A stretch of 64,000 nt of DNA, taken from Gliomastix tumulicola (taxonomy: Eukaryota > Ascomycota > Sordariomycetes > Hypocreales > Bionectriaceae). The notes under the pieces were generated by a model, which worked only from the letters and a program-made list of their open reading frames with translations, ran no database searches and was not told the origin of the DNA. Made by a program: the position numbers and the translations under genes. Shown here piece by piece: positions 45,042-56,068 of the stretch; position 1 is the first letter of the stretch; each line of letters starts with the position of its first letter. The stretch is taken from NCBI GenBank assembly GCA_001599755.1, contig BCHX01000001.1:806001-870000 (forward strand), in the 5' to 3' direction.

Positions 45042-47392
45042 CTAGTCCTTGCCCAACTTGAGGAGATTTGAGAATGCCTTGCTCAGCCGCTTAGACGTCT
45101 TCTCCTCCCCATTCTCCTTCCCCTCGACGTGAGCTCCGGCCTTGGCGGCATCAATATCAGGCCCGCTGCCTTGGAGATGCGACGCTGGCTCATCCTGAAC
45201 AGATTTGCCGTTCTCTGCGGGTGCTGAGTCGGCAGCTGTTTCGGTACCTGTTTTGGTACCGCAGCAAGGGACCAGGACGCTGGCCTCGTTCCGATTTGAG
45301 GGGACGTCGAGGGCCGGGTTGGAGGTGAAGAAGTCTGCGGGACGGAGATGCATCTGGTGAATCTCGACGGGCCTGGTAGGAAGTTAGTTGTTAAAGGGTT
45401 GTCCAAGAGGGTATCCAAGGGGGTAGATAGATAGTAGTTAGTATCTCACATGACAGGCCAATCCTCCACGCGGGGGTTGTGAGTGAAGCCAAAGACGTTC
45501 CAGACCACTGGACTGCTCTCCTGCCCGCTGTTCCCCTCGACAGCAGTGGCGCCCGCGCTGTTGAACCAGTCTCCTCTCTTCACCATGTCGCTCACGCCGC
45601 CCGTCTCGGCCTTGCTCTGGTTCGTGAACTCGCCCGCCGCCCACAGCTCGCCGTCACGGTACCCCGTCACCCAGAACTGATGTCTCGCGTACTGCGCCCT
45701 GCGCGACACGGTGCTGTCCTCGTCGGCGAGGAGCAGCTGCGTCGCGGGGGACACGAGCTTGTATCCCGTGTTCTTCCCGGACACCTTGTTCTTCCTGACG
45801 GCGCTCTCGAGCTTGATGGTCCGGTTGACGCTCGCCTCCGCGTCAAGCCACTGCGGGATGTCCAGCCTCTGCCGCTGCACCAGGTAGTAGTTGCCGTAGG
45901 GGTTCCGTTTCGGGTCGCGCTTCTGCGGCACGCTCTCCTCGACGATGACCTGCGTTTCTCCCTTGGCATACGAGTCCACGGCCGGGTCGATGCGCACGGC
46001 GAAGATGTGCTGGTGGTTCTGCGCGAGGATGCCCGGGGCCACGACGGCGCCGTAGGGGCTCGTCTTGCCCTCGTCGATGGCGACGACGCTCATGATGCCC
46101 GTGGCGCGGGTCTCGACGGTGATGCCGCCGGCCAGGTCCAGCTTGTAGGCGAAGATGTACTCGTAGTTGGCGAGGGTGACGATGAACTGGACGACGAGCT
46201 CGCGGTTGCGCGTGACGACGGCGCGGTTCGTGCGGAAGTTGGTGTGCTTCCAGAGGATGCCGTTGTCCTGCTCGTGCAGGCAGATGACCGACCTGGCCGG
46301 GCTCGGCTCACCGTCGGGCGCCGAGAGCAGCCCGTCGACGTAGTGGATGGCGCCGAGGCAGTCGCAGCCGAGCTCGAGGTTGTTGGCCGCGCGGCCGACG
46401 CCCCCGTCGCCGAGGTCAAAGGCCTGCTTGCGGTGGTACGGCGGGCGCGGGTCGCCGTAGGGCACCGTCAGCTCGCTGTAGCTGAGGCGGTAGACGATGG
46501 GCCGGTTCTCGTAGCACACGTCGTGCAGGACGCCGCCCTCGCGCGGCGTGAAGCCGAGGCGGAAGCGCCACTTCTGCCACTCGACGAGCCCGTCCGGATG
46601 GATCGCGAACGACGCGCCCTCGGGCTGCACGACGTTGAGCGGCTTGAGGTCGGTGCGCACGGGGCGGTCCAGCAGCTCGGGGACGTACTCGGCGTGCCGG
46701 TTGCCGTTGAACAGCTTCCGCGGCTCGGCAGATCGGGGCTGCGGCTCGAGGCCGTCGTCCGCGCCGCCCGTGGCCAGACGGTCGATGCGGATGATCTGCT
46801 TCGTCACCCAGTCCATGACGGGGATGATGGGGATGTGGAACGCGTAGTGGTTCGAGTCCGCGTTGTCCCTGGAGGCGTCGCGCGCGAAGACGAGGCCCTG
46901 CATGTAGCGCGGCGCGTCCTCGACCTCATCCGGCCCGCCGTACGGCCAGGGATCAATAGCCAGGACGAAGCCCTCCGGCAGGACGAACTCGGCCATGGCG
47001 TCCTTGAACAGCGCCGACTCGACGCAGATGTCCTGGAACTGCGCGAACTCGCCCGGCGTGTAGTACGCGAAGGCGCGGTGGCCCGCCGACTCCTTGGACA
47101 CGACGTCGCCGCTGCCGATGTCGACGACGGCGCGGATGTACTCGTGATCCGTCGGCCGGACGAGATCGTGCTCGACGAGGGCCAGACGCGGCGGGCGCGG
47201 CGTCTCGGCCGTCAGCGAGCCGGCGTGCTCGGCCTCGAGGAAGGGGATGAGGTCCGCCTTGGCCGGCTCGCTGAGGGAGATGGCGCGGAAGAAGATGGAC
47301 GTGTCGGCGCCGTGGAGGCCGCGGACGATGTCCCTGGCCCGGCGGAACTCATCGGCTGAGAGCTGGGCGAGGGGGTGAGGAGGGGAAGCCAT
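45042..47392 (-). CDS. Copper amine oxidase
   Basis: Two exons (47392-45450, 45372-45042) give 757 residues. The spliced junction reads DWPVMPVEIHQMHLRPADFF, which is characteristic of fungal amine oxidases. The cofactor (TPQ) precursor Tyr is at about residue 410 in ANYEYIFAYKLD; the copper-ligand HxH is in QNHQHIFAVRID, and the third His in FTHNPRVEDWP. The enzyme oxidises primary amines to aldehydes with release of ammonia and hydrogen peroxide. No signal peptide or terminal SKL is visible, so location is uncertain. The start at 47392 gives MASPPHPLAQLS; the open frame continues upstream only because a 71-base C tract reads as poly-Pro. The 110-residue C-terminal tail is charged and low in complexity. 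Confidence 0.93.
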
Positions 47393-47395
47393 GAT

Positions 47396-47397
<2 letters not shown>

Positions 47398-47468
<71 letters not shown>
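47398..47468. repeat. 71-base G homopolymer
   Basis: An uninterrupted G run (C on the coding strand) ends five bases before the amine oxidase ATG. It is by far the longest homopolymer in the window. Its true length may be misread by sequencing. Confidence 0.85.
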
Positions 47469-47469
<1 letters not shown>

Positions 47470-48421
47470 GAGTGTGCGGGGAGTGTGCAATGGGGGAGTA
47501 TAAAGAAGGCGAGGGAGGGCAGCAGCAGAGATTGATATCAGATTGGATGAGATTCAATCCCCGAACGACGTTGGCAGGCACTCAATCTCGACTCGCTGGG
47601 AAGAAATCGAAGATGTCGAGGACAGGCGGCGGTCTCCGAGACAGCACTTGAGCAGCGGGGGGAGCTCGAGTCTTATGATCGACCACCACTAAGCACTGCT
47701 TGTGGCAAATCGTGAGCAAAGGGCCAGTGGATTGGGCGTCAATGGCATGCAGCACAGTGGTCTCGGACGTCGTACGGCGGGGTAAGCTGCAGCTGAAGTC
47801 CCAAGGTATTACAATAGAGTAAGCTGCTGTAACCAACCCGCTCCGTAGTGCATGATAGATATGCAAGGCGGGCCACCACTGGGCCATTGGATGCTAAGCT
47901 ACGAGTGTGGGGGTCGCCAGATACGATATGCACACTGATATCGGAATGTAAATGATAAGTGCGGAAAGGAGGAGGAGGAGGAGGAGGTGTGGAGAGGAGG
48001 GGATTTATCGGTGATCTGCCCTGTCCCTGCAACATCCGAAGAGGGTCACACAAGCGAACACAGGCCGGTATCGCTCATCCCACAGACGAATCATTATCAT
48101 GACGACGGGTCGGATACAGCCAGCTACCGAGTCAAGACAAAGTTGGCGATAAGACTAGAGTCGATGACGGGTGGAGGGCACTCCGCACCACAGTCGATAG
48201 TGCGTCTACAGCGACAGAAGAATGATACTCCCAGGATAGACTGTTCGTGGCCTCATTTCCGTTACGGCAAATTGTTGAAACGGCATGGACGTACAAATCC
48301 TTGATGCTTAGAAAAGGAGAATATTGGCTAGTACGGCCAAAGACTAACATTGCTCAACCCCGAATCATAGACCATACGAACAAATGACTCTGCTCGCACA
48401 CGGCTCCCTCTCATAAATCTA
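47469..48421. other. Intergenic
   Basis: No gene seen between the amine oxidase promoter and the 3' end of the dynamin-like gene. A GAG trinucleotide run lies at about 47970-48000. Confidence 0.5.
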
Positions 48422-50911
48422 TCAGAAGCTTTCCTCATCAGCTCTGACAGCCTCAGGCTCCTCATATCTGGCAAAAATAGCCTGAGCCTTCTTCTTCTTC
48501 ATCTTCTTCTTCGTCCCTGCACTGTACATGCCGTCCGCATCAGCAAGCTGCTGCTGCACTAGGCTGAGAGGACGTAAGCCATTCTCCTCCCGATCCGAGC
48601 CATGAACCTCTGCTTCTGAGGCCTGATTCTCCACGACCGAGGCAGGCCTCTCAACGTCTGAAGAAGTCTCAGCTTTCGGTTCTGGGGCATGATTGTTTGA
48701 CCTGGTGGCATGCCCATTCGACACCCCCGACGATGGCCTGGGATTCTTTGGGGAAGCAGGGCTATGCATAACCCGGTGTGTCTGGAAGCGCTTGAGGTCT
48801 TGGAGCCCCCTTTGCAGGAGGGTTCGCTTCTCGTCCAGCTTTGTCCGGCTGCTGGCCGTCTCTTCGCTCTCCCCCACCAGACGCTGGATCTCATCCGGGT
48901 CGAGTTCGAGCACCCTGCTGGGCTTGAGAAGATCCGGGAGCTTGCTGATCAGGCATTCTTCGATCGCGAGGACGCTGACGTCGTCGACGAATCTATGAAA
49001 AGCCACCTATGAAGTCACCGATCGTCAGCTTGAAATCGTATCAAAAGCAAATGAAGAAAAGAAATTGAAAGGAAAGGAAAGGTGCTTGCTTGCCTTGTAG
49101 TACGCCTCCATGTAGTCCACTGCCAGCGAGCTACCATACCGACGCATGTCCTGCTCAACCTCGTCAAAGAACAAGTCCATCATCCGCGTCGGGGTGATAT
49201 GGATCCGAATCTCATGTTCCATTTCAATCCCGAACGTGTCTGCAATCTTCTTCTCCATGCTCCTCTTTCTACGTGCTTGCTGAGCCCTTTGCACGTTCTC
49301 GGTGAGCTGGTGGTTGTATGTTATAGGGTGCTGCTCATAGTACGAGCGCAGCAGCTCCTCGACTTTACCCTCCACGTTCAATTCGTACTCCCCGATGCGC
49401 GTGTTCAGCAGCATCAGGATCTTTTCCGCCACATCATCCGCCGCTGTCTGCTTGACGATGCGCTTCGTCGCCCTGTAGACGCTCTCGAGGATGTCCCGGG
49501 TCATGTTAGCGACGATCCCGCGCCACGGCTGGCACTGCGCCGCGAACAGGTCGTTGATGATGTCGGGCTTGAAGAGACCCGGCAGCTCGCAGCCTCTCCT
49601 GTGGGACATCTGATTCTTGACCTGCTCGACGTAGTCGAAGCGCGAGATGGACCTATCGCCGTATGTCTGCTCGTCGTCGTCGTCGACGATGAAGAGGCTC
49701 TGGCCGCCTTCGAGCATCTCCACCTGGAAGTCGTCGAGCCGGTTCTGCACAACAGCACGGAGGCGTTTCTCGTACCCGTCCAGGCCCTCGACGTCTCGGA
49801 AGAAGGGGTTGCTGTAGTTCCCCTCGATGGCCGCGGTCATGAGAGTCGTGAACCCGTCACTGATACGCGTCAGATAACGGATCTGCTGCTCTGGGGACTC
49901 CCGAGCATCACCCAGCCGGGCGAGTTTGGCGTTGCAGCCCTCGATGCCGTGCTCGACGTCCGCTACCAGACTCGGCAGCTGCTTCAGGATCTGCTCCTTG
50001 AGCACGAAGCTGAGCCGAGACTTCAGGTTCTTGACGCCGCACAGTCCGGGATCCATCCGCGCCCACGCGCCGCGCGCAAAGAACTTCTCCTCGGCCTCGT
50101 CCCGCTGGGCGGACGTGAAGTCCCTCTGCTCGTAGCTTCGGTTCTTGAGGAGGTGCCAGCCCAAGGTCAGCTCGACATCCTCGTTGGATGCGAGGCGGAC
50201 CCAGGACCGCTCACTATCGGAGCCTTCGTCCACTGTGTCCGGCTTCGTGATGAGGCCTATGGTGCGGAGGCCTTGGGGGTCGGCCTTGCTGGCAAACTCG
50301 GTGACGTCCTGCAGCACGAACTCATTCTTGGCAGACACGACGGCCAAGATGATGCTTCGGGGTCGCTCCATGTACCGGGTGACCATCTGCTTGACCAGCT
50401 CCACGTTGTCCGCGGACTGCTCCTTATTGCCCGCTCTGAAGAGGCCTGGCAGGTCGACCATGGTAAGATGCGGCTGCGTCGGGCCCGAGAGCTCGACGCG
50501 AAGGATGTCATTGGAGAAGATCTTGGTGCTCGTGAGCCCCATGATGGACTTGGCCTCCTCGACGACGCTCTCGAGCCCAATCTCCTCGACGTTGCCCTGC
50601 GGCTGCCAGCCCTGGAGGATGTCCTTCTCCTGCTGGTACCGGTCGTCACCGGGCGTGATGGAGATCTTGACGCTCTTGGTCGGGTGGCGCCGGAGGATCA
50701 GCTCGGTCGCGAAGCGCGTGCAGACGTTGTCCTTGGTGGGGAAGGACATGCCCGAGATGGCTTCGAGGACGGAGCTCTTGCCGGCGGACTGGTCGCCGCA
50801 GACGATGATCTCGGGGAGGTCGACATAGCGGCTGAAGCCTTGGGAGCGGAGCTGGTCGATGATGTCGAGGAGGCCTCGGTGGTCTTTGGATTGAAGGTCG
50901 TTGACAGTCAT
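48422..50911 (-). CDS. Dynamin-like large GTPase (Mx/Vps1-related)
   Basis: Two exons (50911-49094, 49006-48422) give 800 residues. GTPase motifs are complete: P-loop GDQSAGKS (39-46), switch region with CTRFATEL, DLPG (153-156) and TKPD (222-225). The middle domain and a GED-like helical end (MMDLFFDEVEQDMRRYG, VAFHRFVDDVSVLAIEECLI) follow, then a 130-residue low-complexity tail ending in a Lys-rich run (GTKKKMKKKKAQ). There is no PH domain or membrane segment. The intron 49007-49093 starts with GC, not GT (AAG|GCAAGC), and ends TAG, with a GCTGAC branch site; no GT donor fits. Fungal relatives are many and mostly uncharacterised; classical members remodel membranes, and animal Mx proteins are antiviral. 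It is divergent from the deaminase-like gene at 51613. Confidence 0.9.
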
Positions 50912-51612
50912 GTTGAAAGGGTGAGATGGAGATGGGAGAGGAAGCTGAAGATAAGAAGCTGAAGCCGAAGATGGAGAGGAAGCTGAAAATAAAGCTGAAG
51001 ATGAAGATGAGGATGAAGATGAAGATGAAGAGGATGGTGGTGAGAAGTCACACCTCCGTACTGTACTCAGTGTTTAATGAAATGGAAGTAAGTGAGTTTC
51101 CTTGACAAAAGCTTCACGCCCAAGCCCAGTTAGAGGCGCCCTTGCCATCTATTTATCCTTTTCCCAGACGACATACCTCGGGCGACATGGACGCAATGCT
51201 GCCCAAGCCGTAGGCCTCCTCTGACAGTCTCAAACGGTCGGCCTCCCTGTACTCAGTGTGGTGAGCAAACCAACACATGCAGATAATGTTCCACACCGTA
51301 GCTTCACATTGGCTCACCACCTGCAGGTTCTGGAGGCCAGCAGCGGGGTCCTGACTTGCCATGGCCAATGACGCCTCAAGGCAAGGCATCATCTCGATGC
51401 TGACCACGGGCCTCCCGCAGCTGAATTCTGGAGCATTCTGGCTGCCTTTTTAAGGCGACCATGCGGGGAGAATTTGTGAATCATCACTGTATCCATCTGG
51501 GAGTCGTGGTCCTCCAAGCTTGTGAAAACCACCAGCATCGCTCTTATTCCCATCGCTTCTGTTGTCACTTCCAATCTCGTTTTCTTTTTGTGAAGTACTA
51601 CATGCCGATACA
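50912..51612. other. Divergent intergenic region
   Basis: A purine-rich GAAGAT/GAAGCT-type repeat (about 50914-51045) directly upstream of the dynamin-like start is a CT-rich leader on the coding strand. Nothing else recognisable before the start of the deaminase-like gene. Confidence 0.5.
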
Positions 51613-53092
51613 ATGGTTCATAGAAAGCCGCTCTCGGACGCCGAGTCCTTACACTTCATTACCGTTTCAACACTGCTGTACCTGATAGACCCGGTCAGAG
51701 GCAAGCCGGCCGCCTACAGCCTAGATACAGATCCAAACGATCCTACCCAGCGGTACGATCATCTCCAGACGAGATTCCTGGATTCATTCGCCCTCATATG
51801 CTCGACATCAAGCAAGGGGGCACAGACGGCATCTGCCGTCTGTATGGAACTAGATCGTTCAGGGGCGACTGTCTTACGTGTCGCCCGTAACCACGGTGTG
51901 CCCGACAACCTCATCGACTGCCTACGACCTATCCTAGACATGCTGATGACAATTGCACGCGAAGGTATGTGCGTCCACCCCGATACCAGAGCCGTCACTA
52001 ATGAACAATGAGCCATTAGGGCGTGCCGAGGTCGAACTCGAGGACCGTATACTTCACGACATCATCGGGATCACGAGAGATAAGATCGACAGCCTCCTCC
52101 AGTGGTTTGGCAAGGGTAGTACCCGACAGACTGTCGATAACGCCATGGAATCGGCGAATAACACCCCATCTCAACAACAACAAGATGGCAGCCCAACCAC
52201 AGGCTTCTCGCGCTGGATCGGCAAACTGCCAGATATGGTGGCCCTTGGCCCTGGTGCCCCAACATCAGAACTGATCCCCCATATCAGGTGGGCATCCCGG
52301 GCACGCTGGGTCTATTCGAGACAGTTCGAGTCGTTCGTCTCCTCGCCCGAGGGAGAGGTACCCCTATGGGTCAACACCATATACAAACTCGGTCGCTACT
52401 ACGCTGCAACCCAAGCCATGGTGAAGCTCGCTTCCAGCCGGCCAGACCTATTCCGCTCGATACGTATAGAGGCTGTTGAGAGCCCATCGCCGCGGAAGTT
52501 TGAGCTCAAAGACAGAGGCAAGGACAAAGGCAGAAAGTATCTGGCAGATCTGCTTCAGAGCCTGAACAAAGCCTCCGATCCAGCTCATCTCGCATCAGAA
52601 CTCGGACGGGCCTGGTTCACAAGAAACGAAGATGGGTACTCTCACGTCGACCCCGAGAAGTTCTTCCGCCAGAAATGCAGCCACATGCTTACCGTACACG
52701 CCGAAATGCAGCTGATATCCTTTTACGACCACCATCCAGGGCTGACCCCTCGACTCCTGTTCATGGGCACCAGCAAGAAGGCGTGCTACCTCTGCGATAA
52801 ATTTTTATCCCTGCATCCGCTGAAGATGGCGGTCTCGGCATCCCATCAGAAGCTGTGGCCTTCGTGGATGCCGCCTACCCCTCCAGAGCTCTTGAAGGAG
52901 AGATACAGACAGATTCTTCAAGATATGAAAGGTCAGATGGAAAGAGCCGCAAAACAGGAGCTCGGAACCGAACTCGGCCAGCGACGACCGCCCAACCTTG
53001 ATTCTACTGCAGGGCCAGCAATCACATTTTCGAGCACTTTCTGGACGATGCATATGGCTAGTAGTACGAGAGCTCAACAGAGCTTGACCTGA
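51613..53092 (+). CDS. OTT_1508-like deaminase-fold protein
   Basis: Two exons (51613-51964, 52020-53092) give 474 residues; the 55-bp intron has a GTATGT donor and an ACTAAT branch. The C-terminal third carries the zinc-binding pattern of the cytidine-deaminase fold: VHAEMQL (His344, Glu346), then ACYLCDKF (Cys373, Cys376). This spacing and the fungal context match the OTT_1508-like deaminase family (PF14441), which is widespread in fungi and of unknown substrate. The N-terminal 250 residues are helical and carry no known domain. All metal ligands and the proton-shuttle Glu are present, so it may be active. It starts 0.7 kb from the divergent dynamin-like gene. Family call is good; nucleic acid or other substrate unknown. 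Confidence 0.82.
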
Positions 53093-53643
53093 TCTCAAGG
53101 CGGCTAAATATGGCACGTTGCTCGGGGGATGAAGAAAGCTCATTACAAATAATTGCTAGACGATTTTTATCGACAGTATGAAGGAGAAATTTGGCGGTCT
53201 CGTTATAGAAAGAACCCTTTGCAAATGTGTGTAGCTACGTAATAAATAGGAATAGGCTAGACTTTCAGGGAGCAAGCATTAGATGAGAATATAATGTTCA
53301 CATTTGGAGGTACCTTTTAAATCATGCGATTCCGTCCGTCTGAGCATCTGTCGAAGCAGGACTCAATTCTGCAGACGATATTCAAAGAAAGCCCCTCTCA
53401 TCATCTTACAGTAGATGCAACTACCTAGTAAGGCGTCGCACCTACCACAGGAGTAAACAATGGCAGGTACCATTCAGGCCTATCTGTTCTTGCAGTCTGC
53501 AAATAAGTATCGCAACAATTGCAGGAAATGGGCCCTTTATTTATTTCTTCATTTGTTCAACCCTCTCTCAAGACTCATTCCGTATCAACTTGGCACCGTT
53601 TCTATATAACACTACTTGCATTCATATATTTCCCGAGGCCGTC
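53093..53643. other. Intergenic with TATA box
   Basis: AT-rich, no gene. TATATAA at 53603-53609 lies 35 bases before the BTB start at 53644 and shows that the frame's upstream extension is not translated. Confidence 0.55.
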
Positions 53644-54601
53644 ATGGATCTCACCGTTCCGATAAAAGAGACTGAAAGCGCAGGAACTGTTTTCGACACC
53701 GCTCCAGATGTTGATACCGTGTTCATCATCGGCCCGTACCAGAGATGGTTAGGAGTACAGTCCGAAATCGTCACAGCCGCCTCTCCTGTTTTCAAAGCGA
53801 TGTTGGGCAGAAATGCCAGGAAAAGCTCCGGCACGACTGAGATTCTCCTACCCATGGACTACGCTGAAGCTGCTGAGACAGCCTTCGACATCCTCCACGG
53901 CCACAGCGACAAGCATCCATCTGAGCGCTCACCAGAGGATCTCTATCGCCTGGCGCTTTTCGTCAACAAATACGACTGCTTCAAGCCGATGAAGGACGCT
54001 TTCAGGGGCTGGGCCAGAGACATGCGCAAGAAGAGCTCCCCGCTGGTGTGGACCTGGGCCATGGTATCTGTCATCCTCCGCGACCGAACCCTGTTTGCCA
54101 AGGCAACAGAAGTGCTCGTGGTGAATCACAGCGGCCTTTACATCGATTTGGTCACGAGAGATCACGCATTGCCTGACGCACGAACGCAGTACAGGATCGC
54201 AGGTACGTTTTCGATCCTAAAGTGAACGTGAGAAGTACTAGTTTAGATGTCTGACACTGCACGAAGCCATGCTCGAGGAGACACGCGGCAAGCTGCGTGC
54301 CCAGCTGGCCTTCAACGCGTTCTCAAAAGCCTGCCGTTGGCTGTACTGTCCTCCGCAACAGATGGAGTGGCTCGATGTGTTCTACCTGACTGTGTTGCAC
54401 ATGGCCAATGAGGACAGTCTGGACCGTGCACTTCGATCCATACGAGCGTGCGCGGACGCCACAAGGGGTGACATGGGGTGTGGTCTGCAGTCGATACTGG
54501 ACGACTTCATGGAGCAAGATATTCGGCAGGCCAAACTCTGCCTGGGGTGCGTGGTTTCAGGGGTGCCTCATCTGGACCGTCGATGTCATAAACAGCGTTA
54601 G
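53644..54601 (+). CDS. BTB/POZ-domain protein (copy A)
   Basis: Two exons (53644-54202, 54267-54601) give 297 residues, with a GTACGT donor. The BTB fold is visible at about residues 20-105: DVDTVFIIGPYQRWLGVQSE, then ASPVFKAML, then a HGHSDKHP loop and FVNKYDCFKPM. The C-terminal half (VWTWAMVSVIL, LFAKATEVLVV) is shared with the inverted paralogue at 55102-56068. Such short fungal BTB proteins may act as adaptors of Cullin-3 ligases or as dimerising scaffolds; no other domain is seen. The ATG at 53644 follows a TATA box at 53603. The C-terminus ends LCLGCVVSGVPHLDRRC. Specific role unknown. Confidence 0.85.
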
Positions 54602-55101
54602 GCGGTTTGACGCGTAGCTCTCATGGAGAAGGAGGATATCAGCGTTTTGATAGCAAAAGGTTCATCGTCGCGGGGACGTTTCCACCGTCAAACAGACTTG
54701 AGAGGATCTCTAGCTCTGAGCGAGCCTATACAGATGAATAGGACCATTCTTTGATCTGCTTCTTATTTTGAGGAGCTTGAACTAAAGCATTCAAAGTGAG
54801 TGAAGCCGATGATGACCATCTCGCTTGGGTTTAGACCAACAACTACCAAAATGCTCAGTTGGGAGCATATTCTGCAGATTACCGCTTTATCTATATAATA
54901 CAGGTTGGAAGCCCGAGGCATATTTCACTGGTATCAAAAGACCAATGTTTCCAAACATGAAAACCGAGCAGCACGCTTTACCAACATCACAGCAGCAATG
55001 CTATACTGTCGTGGTTAGTATGCCTGATAATGCCAACGCATGTCTTGTTATTAACCGTAATTGTTGGAATTTTCTTGTATATACCGCAGGCTCGACACGG
55101 C
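54602..55101. other. Intergenic between convergent BTB paralogues
   Basis: AT-rich. An ORF at 54825-55160 overlaps the BTB copy B exon and has no motif, so it is not called. No transposon remnant is seen here. Confidence 0.5.
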
Positions 55102-56068
55102 TCAGTTGTGGCTCCCATGGGGTTGTCCTGTCACAACACACCGCAGACAGAGGTTGCTAGCCAGCATGTAATCCTTCTTGCATCCTTCTGCTGCAGAGTT
55201 CAAGGTGTTCCTATCTGACTTTTTATGCAAGCAAAAACTATCCGATGTGTGTCCCGATAAACTGTCAAAAACAACTGAGAAATCTTTGTGATCAATGCCT
55301 TCCGTACGTCGCATAAATTCTAGGTTTAGCAATGATGGCTCTTGGGGGCCTAACATCTTCGTGTCGAACGGTGTGCGTAGCAACTTGATACGTAGTATGC
55401 CTCTCCTTTCCTCAAGCATTGCTAAGCTCAGCATTAGTTCCTTGAACCAAGCAAGACTATGAGCGCGCGTATACTTTGCCAAGGCCTGGCTTACCTGCGA
55501 GTCTCAGTTGCGTAGTCAGATGCGGGAGTGCTACATCCGTCCTGAGCAGGTTCAGATAGGAGCCGGCATGGCGCATCACAAGCTCAGACGTGACCTTGGC
55601 GAAGGCCTCTTGACTGCCTTGGATCATCGTAACCAGGGCCCAAGTCCAAAACTGCCGCGGAGTCGTAGAGCTTAAGCGATTGAGCCAACACTCCAGAGCA
55701 AATGACAGCGGGACAAGACAATCGTACTTGTCAGTCATGAGGACTACCTGGAGCACCTGGTCAACACTCAGGGTCTTCGGTACCCTGTCGTTATGGCCGT
55801 GGATCGTGTTGAAGACAATTTCGACAGTTTCGGCGTCATCCTCGGGCAGCTCGATCTCGGTCGAGCCGGCCTGGGCCAACTGCTGTCCTTCCCTGAAAGG
55901 AGGAGCTAACATTTTTTTGAACACTGGAGAGGCGTATGAGAGAATAATGGAATAGGCCCTGAGCCTCTTACGGCTCGGTCCAACAATAAAGACAACGTCG
56001 CCATCCTGGGCGATGTCGACAGTTGCTTCCTGTTTCTCGTCGTCCTCGGTGGAGTGGGAAGAGGCCAT
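55102..56068 (-). CDS. BTB/POZ-domain protein (copy B)
   Basis: Two exons (56068-55495, 55421-55102) give 297 residues, exactly as in copy A; donor GTAAGC. The intron sits at the same codon and phase in both: the joined sequence is AAMLEERRG here and AAMLEETRG in copy A. BTB blocks: DVVFIVGPSRKRLRAYS, ASPVFKKML, HGHNDRVP, TDKYDCLVPL. The C-termini align (LCLRCVVTGQPHGS), while the stretch after the intron has diverged strongly (for example LGPQEPSLLNLEF against the CRWLYCPPQ segment in A). The start at 56068 (MASSHSTEDDEK) is preferred over an upstream frame extension to 56173. Two copies in inverted arrangement point to a local duplication. Confidence 0.85.

Noticed and set aside
45479..47359. 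626-residue forward ORF opposite the copper amine oxidase
   Set aside because: Mirror frame caused by strong GC third-position bias; the Arg/Val/Leu/Asp-rich protein has no motif. The same holds for 49082-50962 opposite the dynamin-like gene and 41356-42762 opposite the oxidoreductase.
47393..47581. N-terminal poly-Pro extension of the copper amine oxidase
   Set aside because: It arises from translating the C71 leader; family members start close to the ATG at 47392.
53590..53643. 18-residue upstream extension of BTB copy A
   Set aside because: It begins without ATG and spans the TATATAA element at 53603-53609.
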